DNA of 64,000 nucleotides from contig CM054182.1 of NCBI GenBank assembly GCA_028829895.1, positions 6,553,001 to 6,617,000 on the forward strand. The letters run 5' to 3'. Numbering within the stretch: position 1 is the first letter of the stretch; each line of letters begins with the position of its first letter. The notes beneath the pieces were generated by a model, which had not been told where the DNA came from, made no database searches, and was given only the letters and a program-made list of their open reading frames with translations. Below, in pieces: positions 61,740-64,000 of the stretch. The translations under genes were made by a program, and so were the position numbers. The DNA comes from Sinotaia quadrata. Its lineage: Eukaryota > Mollusca > Gastropoda > Architaenioglossa > Viviparidae.

Positions 61740-61800
<61 letters not shown>
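61731..61800. repeat. (CA)n microsatellite
   Basis: About 33 units with one CG interruption. Confidence 0.97.
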
Positions 61801-61805
<5 letters not shown>

Positions 61806-61934
61806 TCACACCAATTTCAAGTGACGGTTGACATGGACCTCTATCATACTTGTACATGTGTACAGTAATGCCCTAAGATCAATCACACTCAAATCACAGT
61901 GATCACTAGATATATACTTCCATTTGCTACTGTT

Positions 61935-62100
61935 CTGTCTTACCAAATCATGACCTGTCTGTCTTACCAAATCATGACCTTTCTGTCTTACCAAATCATG
62001 ACCTTTCTGTCTTACCACATCATGACCTTTCTGTCTTACCACATCATGACCTTTTTGTCCTATCACATCATGACCTTTTTGTCCTATCACATCATGACCA
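61935..62100. repeat. 24-bp tandem repeat, ~7 copies
   Basis: CTGTCTTACCAAATCATGAC with TTT linkers. The second half of the array drifts to TTGTCCTATCACATCATGAC. The open frames on both strands (LSYQIMTF, GHDVVRQK) are artefacts of a unit length divisible by three. Confidence 0.95.
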
Positions 62101-62104
62101 GCAT

Positions 62105-62580
62105 TATGTAGCTATCTACAGAATTAATATATTTTAATATTTAATTATTAAAGTAGGAATTGTGGCATATGATGAGTGAGTAATAAAACTTTGACAATTT
62201 AAAAAGTATAATCTCTTATGTTCCAGAAACAATTAGGAAAGTAACTTAACAAAATTATATATATATTGACACAACTCTAAAACTTGATGGACAATTAATA
62301 CATTTTAGGCAGTGGTGGCGGCTTAATCAACTTAATTATTTTAAATATAATAAATAGAGCAATGGAACGAATGTCTCACGAGTTAAACCATTATCACAAC
62401 AACAATTCATGTCATTACACATATTTTATCGTAGTACATTAATAGTAATAAAAATCCTATTTATTAATTTCATATTAATTACCTCGTATACTGTGAATAT
62501 AAGAACAGGAAATGTGTTGTTCAAAAAACTTGATTTTGTAAAAAACGGTTACAAAATATGATTTTATTTCTTTCCTATCA
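62105..62580. other. probable intron before the second CARD gene's first visible exon
   Basis: Ends in a strong acceptor (TTTCTTTCCTATCAG at 62581). No exon seen within. Confidence 0.4.
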
Positions 62581-62581
62581 G

Positions 62582-63714
<1,133 letters not shown>

Positions 63715-64000
63715 TTAATGGAATATTTCGTTCTAATATGACTAAATCGAGTGAACCTGGCAGTTGGTATCTCACAGACATTTGATGAAATGATGAAGAA
63801 TACAACTAGGCAAAAAATCGAACAAAGTGTCATACGTGCATTAGAATGAGTTTTTAAAGTTAAAGGTTATGTTTAAATGCAGTCTATCGAGAGGTGCTAA
63901 AGAAGCAAATGATGTCATTAAAACTTTGGCCAGATGTGTTAACGAACGTTTTAGTAAAGAGTTTATCCATTAGCACGGAATAAACCTTTGTACCCATCGT
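63715..64000 (+). other. 3' region, possible further coding fragment
   Basis: After TTTAAATGCAG (63878) a frame of about 29 codons (GAKEANDVIKTLARCVNERF) runs to TAG near 63974. It is helix-like but short, and no connection to the CARD exons could be set in frame. Confidence 0.2.

Noticed and set aside
61806..62111. Opposed frames (GHDVVRQK and LSYQIMTF repeats)
   Set aside because: Both derive from a 24-bp tandem repeat.

Overview
The window is AT-rich animal nuclear DNA. Genes are broken into short exons with GT/AG junctions, introns are long, and microsatellites (CA, GATA/CTAT) and at least twenty minisatellite arrays (period roughly 23-80 bp) fill most of the space. The style of the DNA and the domain mix suggest a mollusc or another lophotrochozoan; this is inference, since no marker gene fixes the species. 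No rRNA, tRNA, CRISPR or bacterial feature was seen.

Layout. 1-2 kb: an exon for a secreted cysteine-rich protein of the folate-receptor type, followed by a minisatellite. 2-9.8 kb: mostly arrays (29, 30, 49, 47, 47 and 62 bp units) and one unrecognised minus-strand exon candidate. 9.8-15 kb: copy 1 of a 5.2-kb segmental duplication with a two-exon HYD1-type ADP-ribosyltransferase-like (ART) gene. 15-20 kb: arrays. 20.2-21.7 kb: a second HYD1-type gene with a possible CRE/TATA promoter. 22-29 kb: arrays and dispersed repeats. 29.7-32.2 kb: a third HYD1-type gene on the minus strand, with an insertion in its intron. 34.2-36.9 kb: a decayed Ty3/Gypsy-type retroelement with integrase ahead of reverse transcriptase. 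37-40 kb: repeats. 40.3 kb: an orphan first half of a HYD1 gene. 43.7-52.4 kb: the main gene, eight exons that all join in frame, encoding an N-terminal CARD-like death fold, a possible second death-fold segment, an acidic serine-rich linker and a C-terminal HYD1-type ART-like domain. 51.1-56.4 kb: copy 2 of the duplication, which contains the 3' end of that gene. 62.6-63.7 kb: the first exons of a second CARD gene, apparently truncated.

Central idea. Six N-terminal half-domain exons (FYHYT/FYHYS motif) and four C-terminal half-domain exons (GVYGT motif) are scattered over 42 kb, always split by a phase-1 intron at the same glycine. One locus fuses such a domain to a CARD. In animals CARDs assemble apoptotic and innate-immune complexes, while HYD1-type ARTs are known mainly as bacterial toxin or conflict-system effector domains. 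The cluster therefore looks like an expanding animal family of CARD-tethered and free-standing ART-like effectors, possibly an undescribed immune or cell-death system. Enzymatic activity is not shown. All assignments rest on reading motifs and splice phases by eye.
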